Source: Vibrio palustris
GTDB taxonomy: Bacteria > Pseudomonadota > Gammaproteobacteria > Enterobacterales > Vibrionaceae
DNA: 64,000 nt
Direction: 5' to 3'
Assembly: GCF_024346995.1 (NCBI RefSeq)
Contig: NZ_AP024887.1
Location: forward strand, 124,001 to 188,000
This document shows positions 8,775-19,072 of this stretch, piece by piece; within the stretch, counting starts at the first letter, position 1, and each line of letters begins with the position of its first letter. Position numbers and translations under genes: made by a program. The notes beneath the pieces were generated by a model. That model saw only the letters and a program-made list of their open reading frames with translations. It made no database searches and was not told the DNA's origin.

Positions 8775-9959
8775 CTACTGCATAGCGTCAGTGGTGAATG
8801 TATCTAGGTAGGTCTGCACAATACGTTGACCATCAAACTGAGCGAGAGAGGATTGTACGGCGGCCTGGTAATCCTCATCATGTGGTGTGGTGAGCGCGTT
8901 ATACATGGCTTGCGCTAATGCTTCTGGCGTCATATCCGCTAAGTAATCACTTAATGGTCCTTGCATGATTTGTGAAACACCACCGGGGCAACGTGTTGCG
9001 GCAACCGGCGCGCCACAAGCTAATGCTTCGATTAACACCATACCCAGCCCTTCTGATTTGGAGCTTAAGGTAAATAAATCGGCATGAGCAAACCAAGGAT
9101 AAGGAGGCATTTGCTGCCCTTTGAGAAAAACGCGATTGCTCAAGCCTAATTGAGCAACTTTTTCTTCAATGGCGGCACGCTCACGGCCTTCTCCGACAAT
9201 GACCAAGTCTTGGGTCACGCCAAAGCGATTAACTAAAATATGGTAGGCTTCAATAAGTAATGGGACATTTTTAATCGGGCTTAAACGGCCCAAGCCTAAA
9301 ATATACGGTCGAGGATGCAAATGGTTTTTATCGGCTTGGCTTTGCTCTGCAATTCGATCGTATTCAAGAGGATTACTAATGAGTGTGGCACTACGTGGGC
9401 GAATATCATGCAGCTTGGTAATCGCTTGAAAGTTTTCCATAACTCCTTGCGAGATACACACCATGTTACGGTTGCCATAAATGCCCTGAAACGCACGTTG
9501 TGAAAAACGGCCATAGTGATGTTGACCTTGCACACTTTCACAGACAAATACAAAGCGCGGATCTTGCAGTGGCCACACATGCTCAAACGTCCCATGACCT
9601 CGAAATACAATAAGATCAAACTTGGTATTATTGCTCGCTTCTAATGCACTTAAGCTTTTTGCAAACGCTTTACACTCTGCATAGGCAAAAAACCTCGCGT
9701 AGCTTTTACGCGCAAAAATATTAGCAAGACGACAAGCCATCATCCACAGTGCACCGAATCCGGTACGTAATGCGGCTTTTTTCACATCGAACAAATGAAC
9801 CGGAACACTTGGGTCATCAGGCTGCAACTCAATTGGTCTATCTTTTAGATAAATCAATTCTACGTCATGGCCTGCTTTATGAAATGCGTTGGTCAAATTA
9901 ACCGCCACTCGCTCCATACCGCCGACTTTCAAGCTATTGACAACGACAGCAATTTTCAT
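8775..9959 (-). CDS. GT4-family LPS-core glycosyltransferase
   Basis: 394-residue GT-B glycosyltransferase. The N-terminus MKIAVVVNSLKVGGMERVA holds the acceptor-side glycine-rich loop; the donor domain shows ILGLGRLSPIKNVPLLIEA, LVIVGEGRER and the E-x7-E motif SEGLGMVLIEALACGAPVAAT. It is WaaG/RfaG-like in layout. Its ATG overlaps the stop of the ligase gene (ATGA), so the two are translationally coupled. It probably adds an outer-core hexose; the exact donor and linkage are not readable from sequence. Confidence 0.88.
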   Translation of the reverse strand: MKIAVVVNSLKVGGMERVAVNLTNAFHKAGHDVELIYLKDRPIELQPDDPSVPVHLFDVKKAALRTGFGALWMMACRLANIFARKSYARFFAYAECKAFAKSLSALEASNNTKFDLIVFRGHGTFEHVWPLQDPRFVFVCESVQGQHHYGRFSQRAFQGIYGNRNMVCISQGVMENFQAITKLHDIRPRSATLISNPLEYDRIAEQSQADKNHLHPRPYILGLGRLSPIKNVPLLIEAYHILVNRFGVTQDLVIVGEGRERAAIEEKVAQLGLSNRVFLKGQQMPPYPWFAHADLFTLSSKSEGLGMVLIEALACGAPVAATRCPGGVSQIMQGPLSDYLADMTPEALAQAMYNALTTPHDEDYQAAVQSSLAQFDGQRIVQTYLDTFTTDAMQ

Positions 9960-11293
9960 GATTCAGCACGTCCCGATTTTTGGGTTTGCAAGCGAGAAGC
10001 AAAGTAAAAAGTATATAGACAACCAAAAATAATATTATGGGTATAGACTCCATAAGTTCGCGAGCTGAATGTTTCAAAGCAATTAATCACCAACCAAAAA
10101 GCCAAAAAGGTATAGGCGAATACCATATAAGGTTTTAGATCGGCGTCGTGTCGCATGGAGATAAATAAAGAGCGGAGCAGCCAGTAGTATAATGTATAGA
10201 CTAATAATAAGCCCAGAACACCATAGGCAACTAAGGTTTCAATATGAAAGTTATGTAGATGACCAAACCTTTGTTTCAGGCTGACACTAAATTTTGGTGA
10301 TTGAGCAATCACTTCTTCTATGGCTGCAGAGCTACTACCTAGCCATGGGTGGGCGCTAATCCACTTTGATGCTTCAATCCAAGAATTAAAACGAATGCCA
10401 ACACTAGACATTGGGATATGCTGCCAATCGCCGGCAGCAATGGTGTCCATCACTGAGTTTTCTTGGTTCAAGCGCTTCTCTATGATGCTTGACTGGCTAA
10501 ACGCGGCGCCACATAAAAGAATAATGACGTAAAAAAGCACGAGTTTTTTACCACGACACTGTTGATAAACATGGGCGAGAAAGAGTGGCAATAACCCTAA
10601 CGCTACAGCTAAACCGAGCCACGCCTGACGTGACTGAGAAACAATTAATAACCACGTCAGTGCGCCTAACATTAGAGTGTTAAGCAATAACATCCCCCAG
10701 CGTTGATACTGTGAGAAGCGTTGTCGAATCCAATGATAGCCAAAAAGATGGATTAACATCCCCACACCAGCAAACATAGAGGTAAATTGCGCATTCTTTA
10801 TCGCAAAATCCACTCTTTGCCCATTCATCGCCCTAATCCACTGGCTATGGAAATTAGGATCTGCCAGTACTGCAATAATAATACCTGCTGAAAACGCCAT
10901 TAATAGCCACGGAATTATCTGTTTTGAGCCCCTTAGCCAGTAAGCAATAAGTACAAAACTAAATAATTTTGCAAGACGATCTAAGTTAGGCATCTCTAAA
11001 GCAAAATTTGGAAAATAATGGAGAGAATTGAGCCAACTGGCAAGTTGAGCAAGTAATAACGCTCCTAATAACCATAAGACCGGATCTTTACGTAAGGTGT
11101 GGCGTTCAATCCACAACATCGGGATCGATAAAACTAAAAAAAGAATAAAGATATTTTTGCCAATGTCCTCAAACCCTACCGAGAGCAAGACACTAGTAAA
11201 TAATAGAACCAGCATACACGCTCGCATGTAGGTACTTTGATAGAGTTGTATAAAACGAGGTGAAGCTATATGTGTTTCTGTATTCATTTTCAT
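9956..11293 (-). CDS. waaL: O-antigen ligase (WaaL-type) membrane protein
   Basis: Polytopic inner-membrane protein of 445 residues with about 10-12 hydrophobic segments and a long periplasmic loop in the C-terminal half (about residues 265-350). That loop contains the ligase/polymerase-family signature region SWIEASKWISAHPWLGSS and HLHNFHIETLVAYGVLGL, with the conserved H-x-H-N-x-x pattern. Such proteins join undecaprenyl-PP-linked O-polysaccharide to lipid A-core in the periplasm. Wzy polymerases look similar, but position among core genes and a separate wzy at 48670 favour ligase. It is coupled to the downstream GT4 gene. Confidence 0.85.
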   Translation of the reverse strand: MKMNTETHIASPRFIQLYQSTYMRACMLVLLFTSVLLSVGFEDIGKNIFILFLVLSIPMLWIERHTLRKDPVLWLLGALLLAQLASWLNSLHYFPNFALEMPNLDRLAKLFSFVLIAYWLRGSKQIIPWLLMAFSAGIIIAVLADPNFHSQWIRAMNGQRVDFAIKNAQFTSMFAGVGMLIHLFGYHWIRQRFSQYQRWGMLLLNTLMLGALTWLLIVSQSRQAWLGLAVALGLLPLFLAHVYQQCRGKKLVLFYVIILLCGAAFSQSSIIEKRLNQENSVMDTIAAGDWQHIPMSSVGIRFNSWIEASKWISAHPWLGSSSAAIEEVIAQSPKFSVSLKQRFGHLHNFHIETLVAYGVLGLLLVYTLYYWLLRSLFISMRHDADLKPYMVFAYTFLAFWLVINCFETFSSRTYGVYTHNIIFGCLYTFYFASRLQTQKSGRAES

Positions 11294-11367
11294 AGCGATA
11301 TTCTTGTCAGTAAATAGCTTAAGTATCTGGAGTGATTGCTGAAGAAACTCTCAACCGAGTAAAAAAC

Positions 11368-12402
11368 CTAACAGGATTGAATTTCACGAATAACACGCTC
11401 ACTGGAAAGTTCAGTTAAGCACTTCATATGCCCAAGTGGACAGGTACGTTGAAAGCATGGACGACATTCAATATCAGTACCGATAATACTCACTTTATCA
11501 GTCAGAGGCGGTGTGTAATTTGGAGACGTAGATCCATAGACACCGATCACATAACAACCGACGGCAGCAGCGACATGCATTAAACCAGAATCATTACTAA
11601 CGACGATTTTACAAGCGCCCAATAAGTCAATGGCTTCAATCAAAGAGGTTTTTCCAGCCAACACTTTTAGGTGGGGTTGATAGTCTGGGGTCACCAAATT
11701 CTTGATCGCATCACAGGTTGGAGTGTCTTTACCTGAACCAAACAGCCAAACTTGATAGCCTTGTTCTACGGCATATTGGGCCACGTGCGCGTAATGCTCT
11801 ACCGGCCACTGTTTAGAAGGGCCAAACTCTGCACCTGGGCACAGGCCTAAAATGGGTTTATCGGTGGCAAGGTCAAATTTTTCAGTAGCACTGAGCTGCG
11901 CCTGATTATCAATCATTAAAGCAGGGCGGGGTAAGGTATTAATTCCCCCCAGCGAGCTGGAATCAACCATGTCTTTTTTTGGATGTGCGAGAGCGACGAG
12001 GCGCTCCACCATATATTGAAACGCTTTGCGGTTAGGACGAATATCATTAAGGAGGCCATAACGGCTTTCTCCTTTCCAGCCAATACGTTTCGGGATGCCA
12101 GCAAAGACAGGGACTAAAGCCGATTTTGCTGAGCGCGGAATCACATAAGCGCGGTCATAACCTTCTTTAGCTAACTTACGGCCTAACTTATATCGGGTTT
12201 TTAACCCAAAGTTACCGTGACCAACCGGCATTTCAATAGCTTGGCTGACTTCTGGCATACGATCTAGGATCGGCTTACACCATCCAGGCGCCAAAACATC
12301 AATCTCAAGATCTGGTTCTTGCTCTTTAAGGCGCTTAAAAAGAGATTGCGACATGACCATGTCACCGACCCACGACGGGCCTATTATAAGAGCTTTACTC
12401 AT
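11368..12402 (-). CDS. waaF: ADP-heptose--LPS heptosyltransferase II
   Basis: WaaF adds the second L,D-heptose to the inner core. The sequence begins MSKALIIGPSWVGDMVMSQSL and proceeds through the family's VLAPGWCKPILDRMPEV, GIPKRIGWKGESRYGLLND and the ADP-heptose site LGLCPGAEFGPSKQWP with VSNDSGLMHVAAA. The start is ATG 12402, preceded at 5 nt by GGAAG; the GTG at 12405 is too close to that box. It follows the acyltransferase gene by 14 bp, so the two are probably one transcript. Confidence 0.95.
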   Translation of the reverse strand: MSKALIIGPSWVGDMVMSQSLFKRLKEQEPDLEIDVLAPGWCKPILDRMPEVSQAIEMPVGHGNFGLKTRYKLGRKLAKEGYDRAYVIPRSAKSALVPVFAGIPKRIGWKGESRYGLLNDIRPNRKAFQYMVERLVALAHPKKDMVDSSSLGGINTLPRPALMIDNQAQLSATEKFDLATDKPILGLCPGAEFGPSKQWPVEHYAHVAQYAVEQGYQVWLFGSGKDTPTCDAIKNLVTPDYQPHLKVLAGKTSLIEAIDLLGACKIVVSNDSGLMHVAAAVGCYVIGVYGSTSPNYTPPLTDKVSIIGTDIECRPCFQRTCPLGHMKCLTELSSERVIREIQSC

Positions 12403-12416
12403 CACGGCTTCCGTTA

Positions 12417-13400
12417 TTATTTTTTAGCTAATTGTCGCTTGGCTTGCTTGTAAACATTATCGCCATTAGGTTGTGTTTTTAATAAACGTAACGTCCACAT
12501 ATATTGTTCAGGGTTTTTGGCTACGGCTGTTTCAATAAATTGATTCATTGAACGAGCATCGTCTTCTTCCGTTGTATTGGGAAAGTTCTCGAAAGCAGGG
12601 TAAATATCAACAGTATAGCGACCTGTTTTGGCATCAATCATGGCAAATACTGGCACAATTGCAGCGCGAGAGACTTTGGTGAGCTTACCTAATCCTTTGA
12701 GGGTTGCTTTTGTTGTGGCAAAAAAGTCGACGAACACACTCGCTTCAGCCCCATGGTCTTGATCAGGAAGGTAATAGCCGAGATAACCATCACGTACAGA
12801 TTTGATAAACGGCTTGACGCCATCACTTCGTTCATGGACTTTACCGCCATATTGCACACGCTGACGGTGCATTAACCAATCAAGCACTTCATTACGTTGT
12901 TTCTTGGCCATCGCAGCGACAGGCAGATCCATGGACGCAAATAAAATGGCTGGGATATCAATGGTCCAAGAGTGAGGAACAAGCAAAATGACATTTTTTC
13001 CTTGTGCTTGCAACTCGGTCAGATTGTCCATGCCACGAATGTCACATTGTTGTTTAAGCCAATTTTTATTACGTATTGTCAGTAGACCAAAGCCCGTTAA
13101 AAACACTGCAGACGTTACTAGCATATGATGTAACGTCGCTTCACGTTCTTCGGTGGTAGTATCTGGAAAACATGCTTTTAAATTAGCGCGCGCATTTAAG
13201 ATAGTGCCACGTTGTTTTTTGAGCATTTTATTCGCCACTTTGACTGATAGCCAATAGCGAAATGAATGAGGTAGTAAAGAAAAAGGAATCCAAACCAATA
13301 GCATAAGCCAAGTTCCCCAATAGCGAGGCGCAAAGAATCGCCAATGTAGAGTAGGGTTATATGCTTTGGGATCGTAATCATTACGAGAAGAGGTCGACAT
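12417..13400 (-). CDS. lpxM: Lipid A late acyltransferase (LpxM/LpxN-type)
   Basis: Secondary acyltransferase of the HtrB/MsbB family that completes hexa-acyl lipid A at the inner membrane. Seen: one N-terminal hydrophobic anchor (about residues 28-48, WGTWLMLLVWIPFSLLP), the catalytic H-x4-D motif in LLVPHSWTIDIP, and the second conserved block YLPDQDHGAEASVFVDFF. 327 residues is a normal length. In Vibrio cholerae a relative (LpxN) adds a 3-hydroxyacyl chain, so the acyl chain here could be hydroxylated; I cannot tell from sequence. Confidence 0.92.
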   Translation of the reverse strand: MSTSSRNDYDPKAYNPTLHWRFFAPRYWGTWLMLLVWIPFSLLPHSFRYWLSVKVANKMLKKQRGTILNARANLKACFPDTTTEEREATLHHMLVTSAVFLTGFGLLTIRNKNWLKQQCDIRGMDNLTELQAQGKNVILLVPHSWTIDIPAILFASMDLPVAAMAKKQRNEVLDWLMHRQRVQYGGKVHERSDGVKPFIKSVRDGYLGYYLPDQDHGAEASVFVDFFATTKATLKGLGKLTKVSRAAIVPVFAMIDAKTGRYTVDIYPAFENFPNTTEEDDARSMNQFIETAVAKNPEQYMWTLRLLKTQPNGDNVYKQAKRQLAKK

Positions 13401-13763
13401 CTATACTCAAACCTAGAAGAATAAAAAATTGAACAAATGCGTAGTATAGCAGTGAACCATTAATAAGAAAGGTGACTTATTCTTTATTTGATCAATTCTA
13501 TTGTAAATATAACAATCAGTTATCTTTACATAAGCCATTTTTATTGTCTAAACCGCCTACTCAACTTGCATCGAATCAACAGAAAAGTGAATTCGTGCTG
13601 TGAGAGCTACTCTGCTTCTCTTATTTTAGGGGGAACTAGAAGTAAGGAGCACCAAATCCGCTACAGTTAACACCTCACCCCGCAGGGCATTTAACACATG
13701 TCCGAAAAAAGAAAGGGAGCAACAACGTTGCTCCCTTCAATCGCATAACTTGCTTACGAATGA
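13401..13763. other. Intergenic region between ugd terminator and the lpxM promoter side
   Basis: About 360 bp without a credible gene. On the minus strand a TATACT -10-like hexamer lies at 13443-13448 upstream of lpxM, without a clear -35. The right end holds the ugd terminator (13713-13737). The short open frames here lack ribosome binding sites. Confidence 0.45.
13713..13737 (-). terminator. Intrinsic terminator downstream of ugd
   Basis: An 11-bp perfect stem (13713-13723 with 13727-13737) with a 3-nt loop; read on the minus strand it is followed by a T-rich run, which fits termination after ugd. Confidence 0.88.
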
Positions 13764-14930
13764 CTAGTCATTGCCAAACAAATCACGGGTATACACTTTA
13801 GCCGCAACATCGGCGAGTTCTTCTGCCATTCGGTTAGACACAATAACATCGGCTTCTTGCTTAAAGGCGTCCATACTTGTAATAACACGAGAGTTAAAGA
13901 ACAGTTCATCTTTTAGTTCTGGCTCATACACAATTACTTCAACGCCTTTAGCTTTTAAGCGCTTCATGATGCCTTGAATAGATGATGCTCGGAAGTTATC
14001 CGAGCCAGACTTCATGATTAAGCGATAAATGCCCACCACTTTAGGTTGACGTTTTAAAATACTCTCGGCAACAAAGTCTTTACGAGTACGGTTCGCGTCG
14101 ACAATTGCATTGATGATGTTATTAGGCACGCTTTCATAGTTAGCTAACAGTTGCTTGGTATCTTTTGGTAAACAGTAACCACCATAACCAAAAGAAGGGT
14201 TATTATAGTGCGTACCAATACGCGGATCTAAACCAACGCCTTCAATGATCTGACGCGCATCTAAACCGTGTACTTCGGCATAAGAATCAAGCTCGTTGAA
14301 ATAGGCCACACGCATTGCAAGGTACGTATTCGAGAATAGTTTTACCGCTTCTGCTTCGGTTGAGTTGGTAAAAATCGTTGCAATATCTTGTTTCTCAGCC
14401 CCTTCTGCCAGTAGACCCGCAAAGGTTTTCGCGCGCTCACTTTGCTCACCAATAATGATGCGAGAAGGGTGAAGATTATCGTATAAGGCTTTGCCTTCAC
14501 GTAAAAATTCAGGAGAGAAGATAATGTTGTTAGTATTAAATTCTTGGCAAATATTTGCAGTATAACCGACAGGGACTGTCGATTTGATTACCATCGTCGC
14601 ATTAGGATTAATTGCCATTACATCACGAATCACGGCTTCTACCGAAGAGGTATTGAAGTAATTGGTTTCTGGATCATAATCTGTTGGCGTTGCGATAATA
14701 ACAAAATCAGCACCCTGATAAGCGAGGTTTTTATCTAACGTGGCGGTAAAGTTAAGTTCCTTTGTATCTAGGAAGCGCTCAATCTCAGTATCAACAATCG
14801 GAGATTGCTTACGATTCAGCATTGCCACTTTCTCTTCTATAATATCGACAGCAACAACGTCATTATGCTGAGAAAGTAACATCGCGTTAGAAAGACCGAC
14901 GTATCCTGTGCCGGCAACTGCAATTTTCAT
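13764..14930 (-). CDS. ugd: UDP-glucose 6-dehydrogenase
   Basis: Ugd oxidises UDP-glucose to UDP-glucuronate with two NAD+. The 388-residue protein starts with the NAD-binding loop [19 protein letters not shown], has [19 protein letters not shown] in the middle, and the catalytic cysteine in [15 protein letters not shown] near residue 255. UDP-GlcA can then be converted to UDP-GalA by the epimerase encoded at 52233-53237, and GalU (54963) supplies the UDP-glucose. It lies downstream of hldD with 67 bp of A/T-rich repeat between them, and ends at a clear terminator. Confidence 0.97.
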   Translation of the reverse strand: MKIAVAGTGYVGLSNAMLLSQHNDVVAVDIIEEKVAMLNRKQSPIVDTEIERFLDTKELNFTATLDKNLAYQGADFVIIATPTDYDPETNYFNTSSVEAVIRDVMAINPNATMVIKSTVPVGYTANICQEFNTNNIIFSPEFLREGKALYDNLHPSRIIIGEQSERAKTFAGLLAEGAEKQDIATIFTNSTEAEAVKLFSNTYLAMRVAYFNELDSYAEVHGLDARQIIEGVGLDPRIGTHYNNPSFGYGGYCLPKDTKQLLANYESVPNNIINAIVDANRTRKDFVAESILKRQPKVVGIYRLIMKSGSDNFRASSIQGIMKRLKAKGVEVIVYEPELKDELFFNSRVITSMDAFKQEADVIVSNRMAEELADVAAKVYTRDLFGND

Positions 14931-14962
14931 ATATAAGCCTTATAAAATAATAAAATGTAACC

Positions 14963-15015
14963 TAGTTAATTGATTAGTTAATTAGTTAATTGATTAATTA
15001 ATTGTTAATAATTGT
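14963..15015. repeat. A/T-rich imperfect tandem repeat at the hldD 3' end
   Basis: Imperfect repetition of a TAGTTAAT unit with interspersed TGAT, covering about 50 bp and running into the last codons of hldD (stop at 14998-15000). Copies are in 8- and 12-bp spacing, as left by replication slippage. No function is evident. Confidence 0.7.
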
Positions 15016-15939
15016 CATGTACTCTGCAACACCTTGTGCCACGGTTTTAAATGGCACATCGCAGCCAGCGGCGCGTAGTTTAGTAAGATCCGCTTGCGTA
15101 TACTCTTGGTAAGCGCCTTTAAGATGCTCTGGGAATGGAATGGTTTCAATTTTTCCCTGTCCATGGTGCTTAATTACGGCGCGCGCAACTTCTTCAAACG
15201 ATTCCGCGTTGCCAGTACCACAGTTGTAAATACCAGAAACCCCATGCTCCATAAACCATAAGTTCACAGTTGCCACATCACCAACATAAACGAAATCACG
15301 TTTAAATTGTTCGCTTCCAGCAAAAAGTTTCGGATTTTCTCCAGCATTCATTTGATTATTTAAATGAAAAGCCACAGATGCCATGGAACCTTTGTGCTGT
15401 TCGCGAGGGCCGTACACATTAAAGTAACGGAACCCGGTAATTTGCGACAGTTTTTCACCGTGCTGCTCGGCATCTTGCCATAGTCGGCGTACATAATTAT
15501 CAAATTGCTGTTTGGAATAGCCATATACATTGAGAGCACCTTCGTAAGGACGTTCTTCAATGAAGGTGGTGGTATCACCGTACGTTGCCGCTGAAGAAGC
15601 ATATAAGAAAGGAATATCACGTTCTAAGCAGTAATGCAGAAGCTCTTTTGAATATTCATAGTTATTGAGCATCATGTACTTGCCGTCCCACTCAGTGGTA
15701 GCAGAGCAAGCACCTTCATGGAAAACAGCTTCGATAGAACCGAAATCATCACCAGCCATCACTTGAGTCAAAAAGTCGTCGCGATCCATATAATCGGTGA
15801 TATCCAAATCGACCAAATTTTGGAACTTACGCCCGTTGGTTAAATGATCTACAACGAGGATGTCGTTAATACCGCGATCGTTGAGCGCTTTAATGATGTT
15901 GCTGCCGATCATCCCGGCACCGCCTGTAACAATAATCAT
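14998..15939 (-). CDS. hldD: ADP-L-glycero-D-manno-heptose 6-epimerase
   Basis: HldD (RfaD/GmhD) converts ADP-D,D-heptose to ADP-L,D-heptose, the donor for the inner-core heptosyltransferases. It is an extended SDR of 313 residues: N-terminal [36 protein letters not shown], the catalytic YGYSKQQFD (YxxxK), and [17 protein letters not shown]. The ATG follows an AAGGAAT ribosome binding site. In Vibrio this gene typically marks one border of the O-antigen/capsule locus, as it does here, being divergent from the rml operon. Confidence 0.97.
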   Translation of the reverse strand: MIIVTGGAGMIGSNIIKALNDRGINDILVVDHLTNGRKFQNLVDLDITDYMDRDDFLTQVMAGDDFGSIEAVFHEGACSATTEWDGKYMMLNNYEYSKELLHYCLERDIPFLYASSAATYGDTTTFIEERPYEGALNVYGYSKQQFDNYVRRLWQDAEQHGEKLSQITGFRYFNVYGPREQHKGSMASVAFHLNNQMNAGENPKLFAGSEQFKRDFVYVGDVATVNLWFMEHGVSGIYNCGTGNAESFEEVARAVIKHHGQGKIETIPFPEHLKGAYQEYTQADLTKLRAAGCDVPFKTVAQGVAEYMTIINN

Positions 15940-15979
15940 GCATTTATTCCTTAGTCAATCTATTACCACTATTGCCCTT

Positions 15980-16007
15980 ATTATAAAGCTTAATCATTAG
16001 CCTGTAA
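15980..16007 (-). promoter_or_regulatory. Putative sigma-70 promoter of hldD
   Basis: On the minus strand a perfect TATAAT (15980-15985) is preceded at 16 bp by TTACAG (16002-16007). It lies about 40 bp upstream of the hldD start. The -10 is ideal, the -35 moderate. Confidence 0.5.
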
Positions 16008-16127
16008 TCACAAAAATCAATTTAAAAAAATCATATAGTTAGCGAATTTCTTAAGATTGCCTACAATGTTTACTTGTATAAAACCAAGAAATGTTATTCT
16101 TAGGCACAGATTTATCTGAACTGTCTG

Positions 16128-16139
16128 GGCGGTAGCGTG
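16128..16139 (+). promoter_or_regulatory. ops element (RfaH recruitment site) heading the rml/O-polysaccharide operon
   Basis: Exact 12/12 match to the operon polarity suppressor sequence GGCGGTAGCGTG. In known systems the elongating RNA polymerase pauses here and loads RfaH, which suppresses Rho-dependent termination across long polysaccharide operons. It lies 72 nt upstream of rmlB on the coding strand. The rest of the 39-bp JUMPstart is not conserved. A possible promoter lies just upstream (TATAAA at 16077-16082) but has poor -35 spacing. Confidence 0.9.
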
Positions 16140-16211
16140 CCTAATTTATTACTAAACGGGTTTTAACTCTCGAATCAGTATTGAGATGACATCGAAAAAG
16201 TGGATGAATAA

Positions 16212-17279
16212 ATGAAAATTTTAGTGACTGGAGGGGCAGGGTTTATCGGCTCAGCAGTAGTACGTCATATTATTGATAATACGACGGACAAGGTGGTCAA
16301 TGTCGATAAATTAACTTACGCCGGTAATACGGAATCGTTAAGCGGTTATACCAGTAATGAACGTTATTGTTTTGAGCAGGTAGATATCTGTGATGGTGCG
16401 GCGATAAAACGTGTTTTTGAACAACATTCTCCTGATGTTGTCATGCACTTGGCAGCAGAATCACATGTAGATCGCTCTATTGATGGTCCAGCAGAGTTTA
16501 TAGAAACCAATATTATGGGAACGTATCAGCTGCTTGAAGCGGCGCGCCAGTATTGGAACCAATTAGATGATAGTAAAAAACAGGCGTTTCGTTTCCATCA
16601 TATATCCACAGACGAGGTATATGGTGATTTAGAGGGGACGAGCGATCTATTCTTAGAAACCACCAATTACCAACCTTCTAGTCCCTATTCTGCCTCAAAA
16701 GCCTCCAGTGACCATTTAGTCAGAGCATGGAATCGAACCTATGGGTTACCAACGCTCGTTACCAATTGCTCAAATAACTATGGCCCTTATCACTTTCCTG
16801 AAAAGCTGATTCCTCTCATGATTCTAAATGCACTGGAAGGTAAGTCATTGCCAGTTTATGGCGATGGCATGCAAATCCGTGATTGGCTGTATGTTGAAGA
16901 TCATGCACGAGCCCTGTATCGGGTAGCTACAGAAGGAAAAGTAGGAGAAACTTATAATATTGGTGGGCACAATGAAAAAGCCAATATTGAGGTTGTCAAA
17001 ACAATTTGTACGCTTCTTGAAGAGTTAGTTCCGGAAAAACCAGAAAACATTGCACATTACAGTGATTTGATTACCTATGTCACGGACCGCCCTGGGCACG
17101 ATGTTCGTTATGCTATTGATGCAACGAAAATAAGCCAAGACTTGGGATGGGTTCCGCAAGAAACGTTTGAATCTGGAATGAGAAAAACGGTGCAATGGTA
17201 TTTAAATAATCGTCAGTGGTGGAGTCGAGTGCTTGACGGCTCATACAGCCGTGAAAGGTTAGGCACACATAATCACTAA
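16212..17279 (+). CDS. rmlB: dTDP-glucose 4,6-dehydratase
   Basis: RmlB converts dTDP-glucose to dTDP-4-keto-6-deoxyglucose. The 355-residue SDR shows [35 protein letters not shown], the catalytic STDEVYGDL and [14 protein letters not shown] (YxxxK), all typical. It is the first gene after the ops element. Its product is the branch point for both dTDP-L-rhamnose (with RmlC/RmlD) and dTDP-Fuc3NAc (with the FdtB and FdtD-like proteins further down the same operon). Confidence 0.97.
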   Translation: MKILVTGGAGFIGSAVVRHIIDNTTDKVVNVDKLTYAGNTESLSGYTSNERYCFEQVDICDGAAIKRVFEQHSPDVVMHLAAESHVDRSIDGPAEFIETNIMGTYQLLEAARQYWNQLDDSKKQAFRFHHISTDEVYGDLEGTSDLFLETTNYQPSSPYSASKASSDHLVRAWNRTYGLPTLVTNCSNNYGPYHFPEKLIPLMILNALEGKSLPVYGDGMQIRDWLYVEDHARALYRVATEGKVGETYNIGGHNEKANIEVVKTICTLLEELVPEKPENIAHYSDLITYVTDRPGHDVRYAIDATKISQDLGWVPQETFESGMRKTVQWYLNNRQWWSRVLDGSYSRERLGTHNH

Positions 17280-17294
17280 CATGGGAACCGTATT

Positions 17295-18182
17295 ATGAAA
17301 GGTATTATACTCGCTGGCGGTTCTGGAACTCGCTTATATCCAATAACTCGTGGTGTTTCAAAACAATTATTACCTATCTACAACAAACCAATGATTTACT
17401 ATCCGCTATCGACGTTAATGCTTGCGGGAATCAAAGATATTCTGATTATTACCACTCCAGAAGATCATGAGAGTTTCAAACGATTACTGGGTAACGGCAG
17501 TACGCTTGGTATCAATTTAGAGTACGCCATTCAACCGAGCCCCGATGGATTGGCTCAAGCCTTTATTATTGGTGAAAATTTCATTGATGGTGATAGTGTT
17601 TGTCTTGTTTTAGGCGACAATATTTTTTATGGACAATCTTTTAGCAAGACTCTGCATAATGCAGCAAGTCAAAAGCAAGGTGCGACCGTCTTTGGTTATC
17701 AAGTGAAAGATCCTGAGCGCTTTGGGGTCGTTGAATTTGACGATAATATGAAAGCCATTTCAATAGAAGAAAAACCCTCTCGGCCGAAATCTGATTATGC
17801 AGTCACGGGGTTGTACTTTTATGATAATCAAGTGGTTGAATTAGCGAAAACAGTTGAGCCCTCTGAACGTGGTGAGCTAGAGATTACTGCTCTCAATGAG
17901 ATGTATTTAAAGGCGAATGCTTTAAATGTGGAATTACTCGGACGTGGTTTTGCATGGTTAGATACAGGTACGCATGAAAGTCTTCAGGAAGCCTCAGCAT
18001 TTGTTGAAACGATCGAGCATGTTCAAGGTCTTAAAATCGCGTGTCTAGAAGAAATAGCATGGAGAAATGGGTGGCTGGATGATCAACAGGTTATTGAGCT
18101 CGCTCAGCCGATGCTAAAAAATGATTATGGTCAGTATCTACTCAGGCTTGTGAATGAAAGACAAAAAAAGGCTTCGAAATAA
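17295..18182 (+). CDS. rmlA: Glucose-1-phosphate thymidylyltransferase
   Basis: RmlA makes dTDP-glucose from dTTP and glucose-1-phosphate. The 295-residue protein begins [20 protein letters not shown], carries [25 protein letters not shown] and [11 protein letters not shown], all diagnostic. It follows rmlB by 15 bp and its stop overlaps the rmlD start (TAATG), so the rml genes are translationally coupled. Confidence 0.97.
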   Translation: MKGIILAGGSGTRLYPITRGVSKQLLPIYNKPMIYYPLSTLMLAGIKDILIITTPEDHESFKRLLGNGSTLGINLEYAIQPSPDGLAQAFIIGENFIDGDSVCLVLGDNIFYGQSFSKTLHNAASQKQGATVFGYQVKDPERFGVVEFDDNMKAISIEEKPSRPKSDYAVTGLYFYDNQVVELAKTVEPSERGELEITALNEMYLKANALNVELLGRGFAWLDTGTHESLQEASAFVETIEHVQGLKIACLEEIAWRNGWLDDQQVIELAQPMLKNDYGQYLLRLVNERQKKASK

Positions 18183-19060
18183 TGAGAGTATTAGTGACAG
18201 GTAGCCAAGGGCAAGTGGGGCAGTGTTTGGTTAAAAATTTGTTAGCCAAAAATATCACAACACGAGCTTTAGACCGCACTCAGCTTGATATTACTTCCCC
18301 GCAGGCTATCACTCAGGTCATGGATGAGTTTAAGCCGAATATTGTTATCAATGCGGCTGCTTATACCGCCGTAGATAAAGCGGAGACCGACTCAGAACTC
18401 GCCTATCTTATTAACCGAGATGGCGCGAAGTATCTGGCTCAAGCGGCATCAGAGGTCGGAGCTGCTCTGCTGCATATCTCAACGGATTATGTTTTCTCGG
18501 GTGCCCGAAACGGCGAGTATCAAGAGACGGACATACCTGCTCCACAAGGTGTGTATGGCGCGAGCAAACTAGCCGGAGAGTTAGCCATACAGGAATCTTG
18601 TGCTCGACATATTATATTGCGGACGGCTTGGGTATTTGGAGAGTATGGTAATAACTTTGTGAAAACCATGCTACGGCTTGGCGTTGAGCGGAGCGCTTTA
18701 AATATTGTTGCTGATCAATGGGGTGGGCCAACTTACGCAGGCGATATTGCTTCAGCTCTCATTAACATTGCTGAATCAATTAATACCAATGAATCCGTTG
18801 AGTTTGGTATTTATCACTTTTCTGGACTTCCGTATGTAAGTTGGTTTGATTTTGCGAGTCATATTTTTGATGCGGCAGTAGACCAAAATGTATTGGCGCA
18901 ACGACCAGAGCTTACCGCGATTACGTCAGAGATGTATCCGACACCAGCAATACGACCTGCCAACTCAAAACTTTCCGTACAAAAAATAAAAAAACATTTT
19001 GATATTGATGCGAGCAACTGGCAGCAAGCGTTAAATTACCTTAATAAATATTGTCATTAA
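18182..19060 (+). CDS. rmlD: dTDP-4-dehydrorhamnose reductase
   Basis: RmlD performs the last step of dTDP-L-rhamnose synthesis with NAD(P)H. Seen: N-terminal [20 protein letters not shown] (GxxGxxG), NAAAYTAVDKAETDSELA, the SDR triad in STDYVFSG and YGASKLAGE, and LRTAWVFGEYGNNFVKTML. Length of 292 residues is normal. The gene order here is rmlB-A-D-C. It is coupled to rmlA by a TAATG overlap. Confidence 0.96.
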   Translation: MRVLVTGSQGQVGQCLVKNLLAKNITTRALDRTQLDITSPQAITQVMDEFKPNIVINAAAYTAVDKAETDSELAYLINRDGAKYLAQAASEVGAALLHISTDYVFSGARNGEYQETDIPAPQGVYGASKLAGELAIQESCARHIILRTAWVFGEYGNNFVKTMLRLGVERSALNIVADQWGGPTYAGDIASALINIAESINTNESVEFGIYHFSGLPYVSWFDFASHIFDAAVDQNVLAQRPELTAITSEMYPTPAIRPANSKLSVQKIKKHFDIDASNWQQALNYLNKYCH

Positions 19061-19072
19061 AAGATAAATCTT

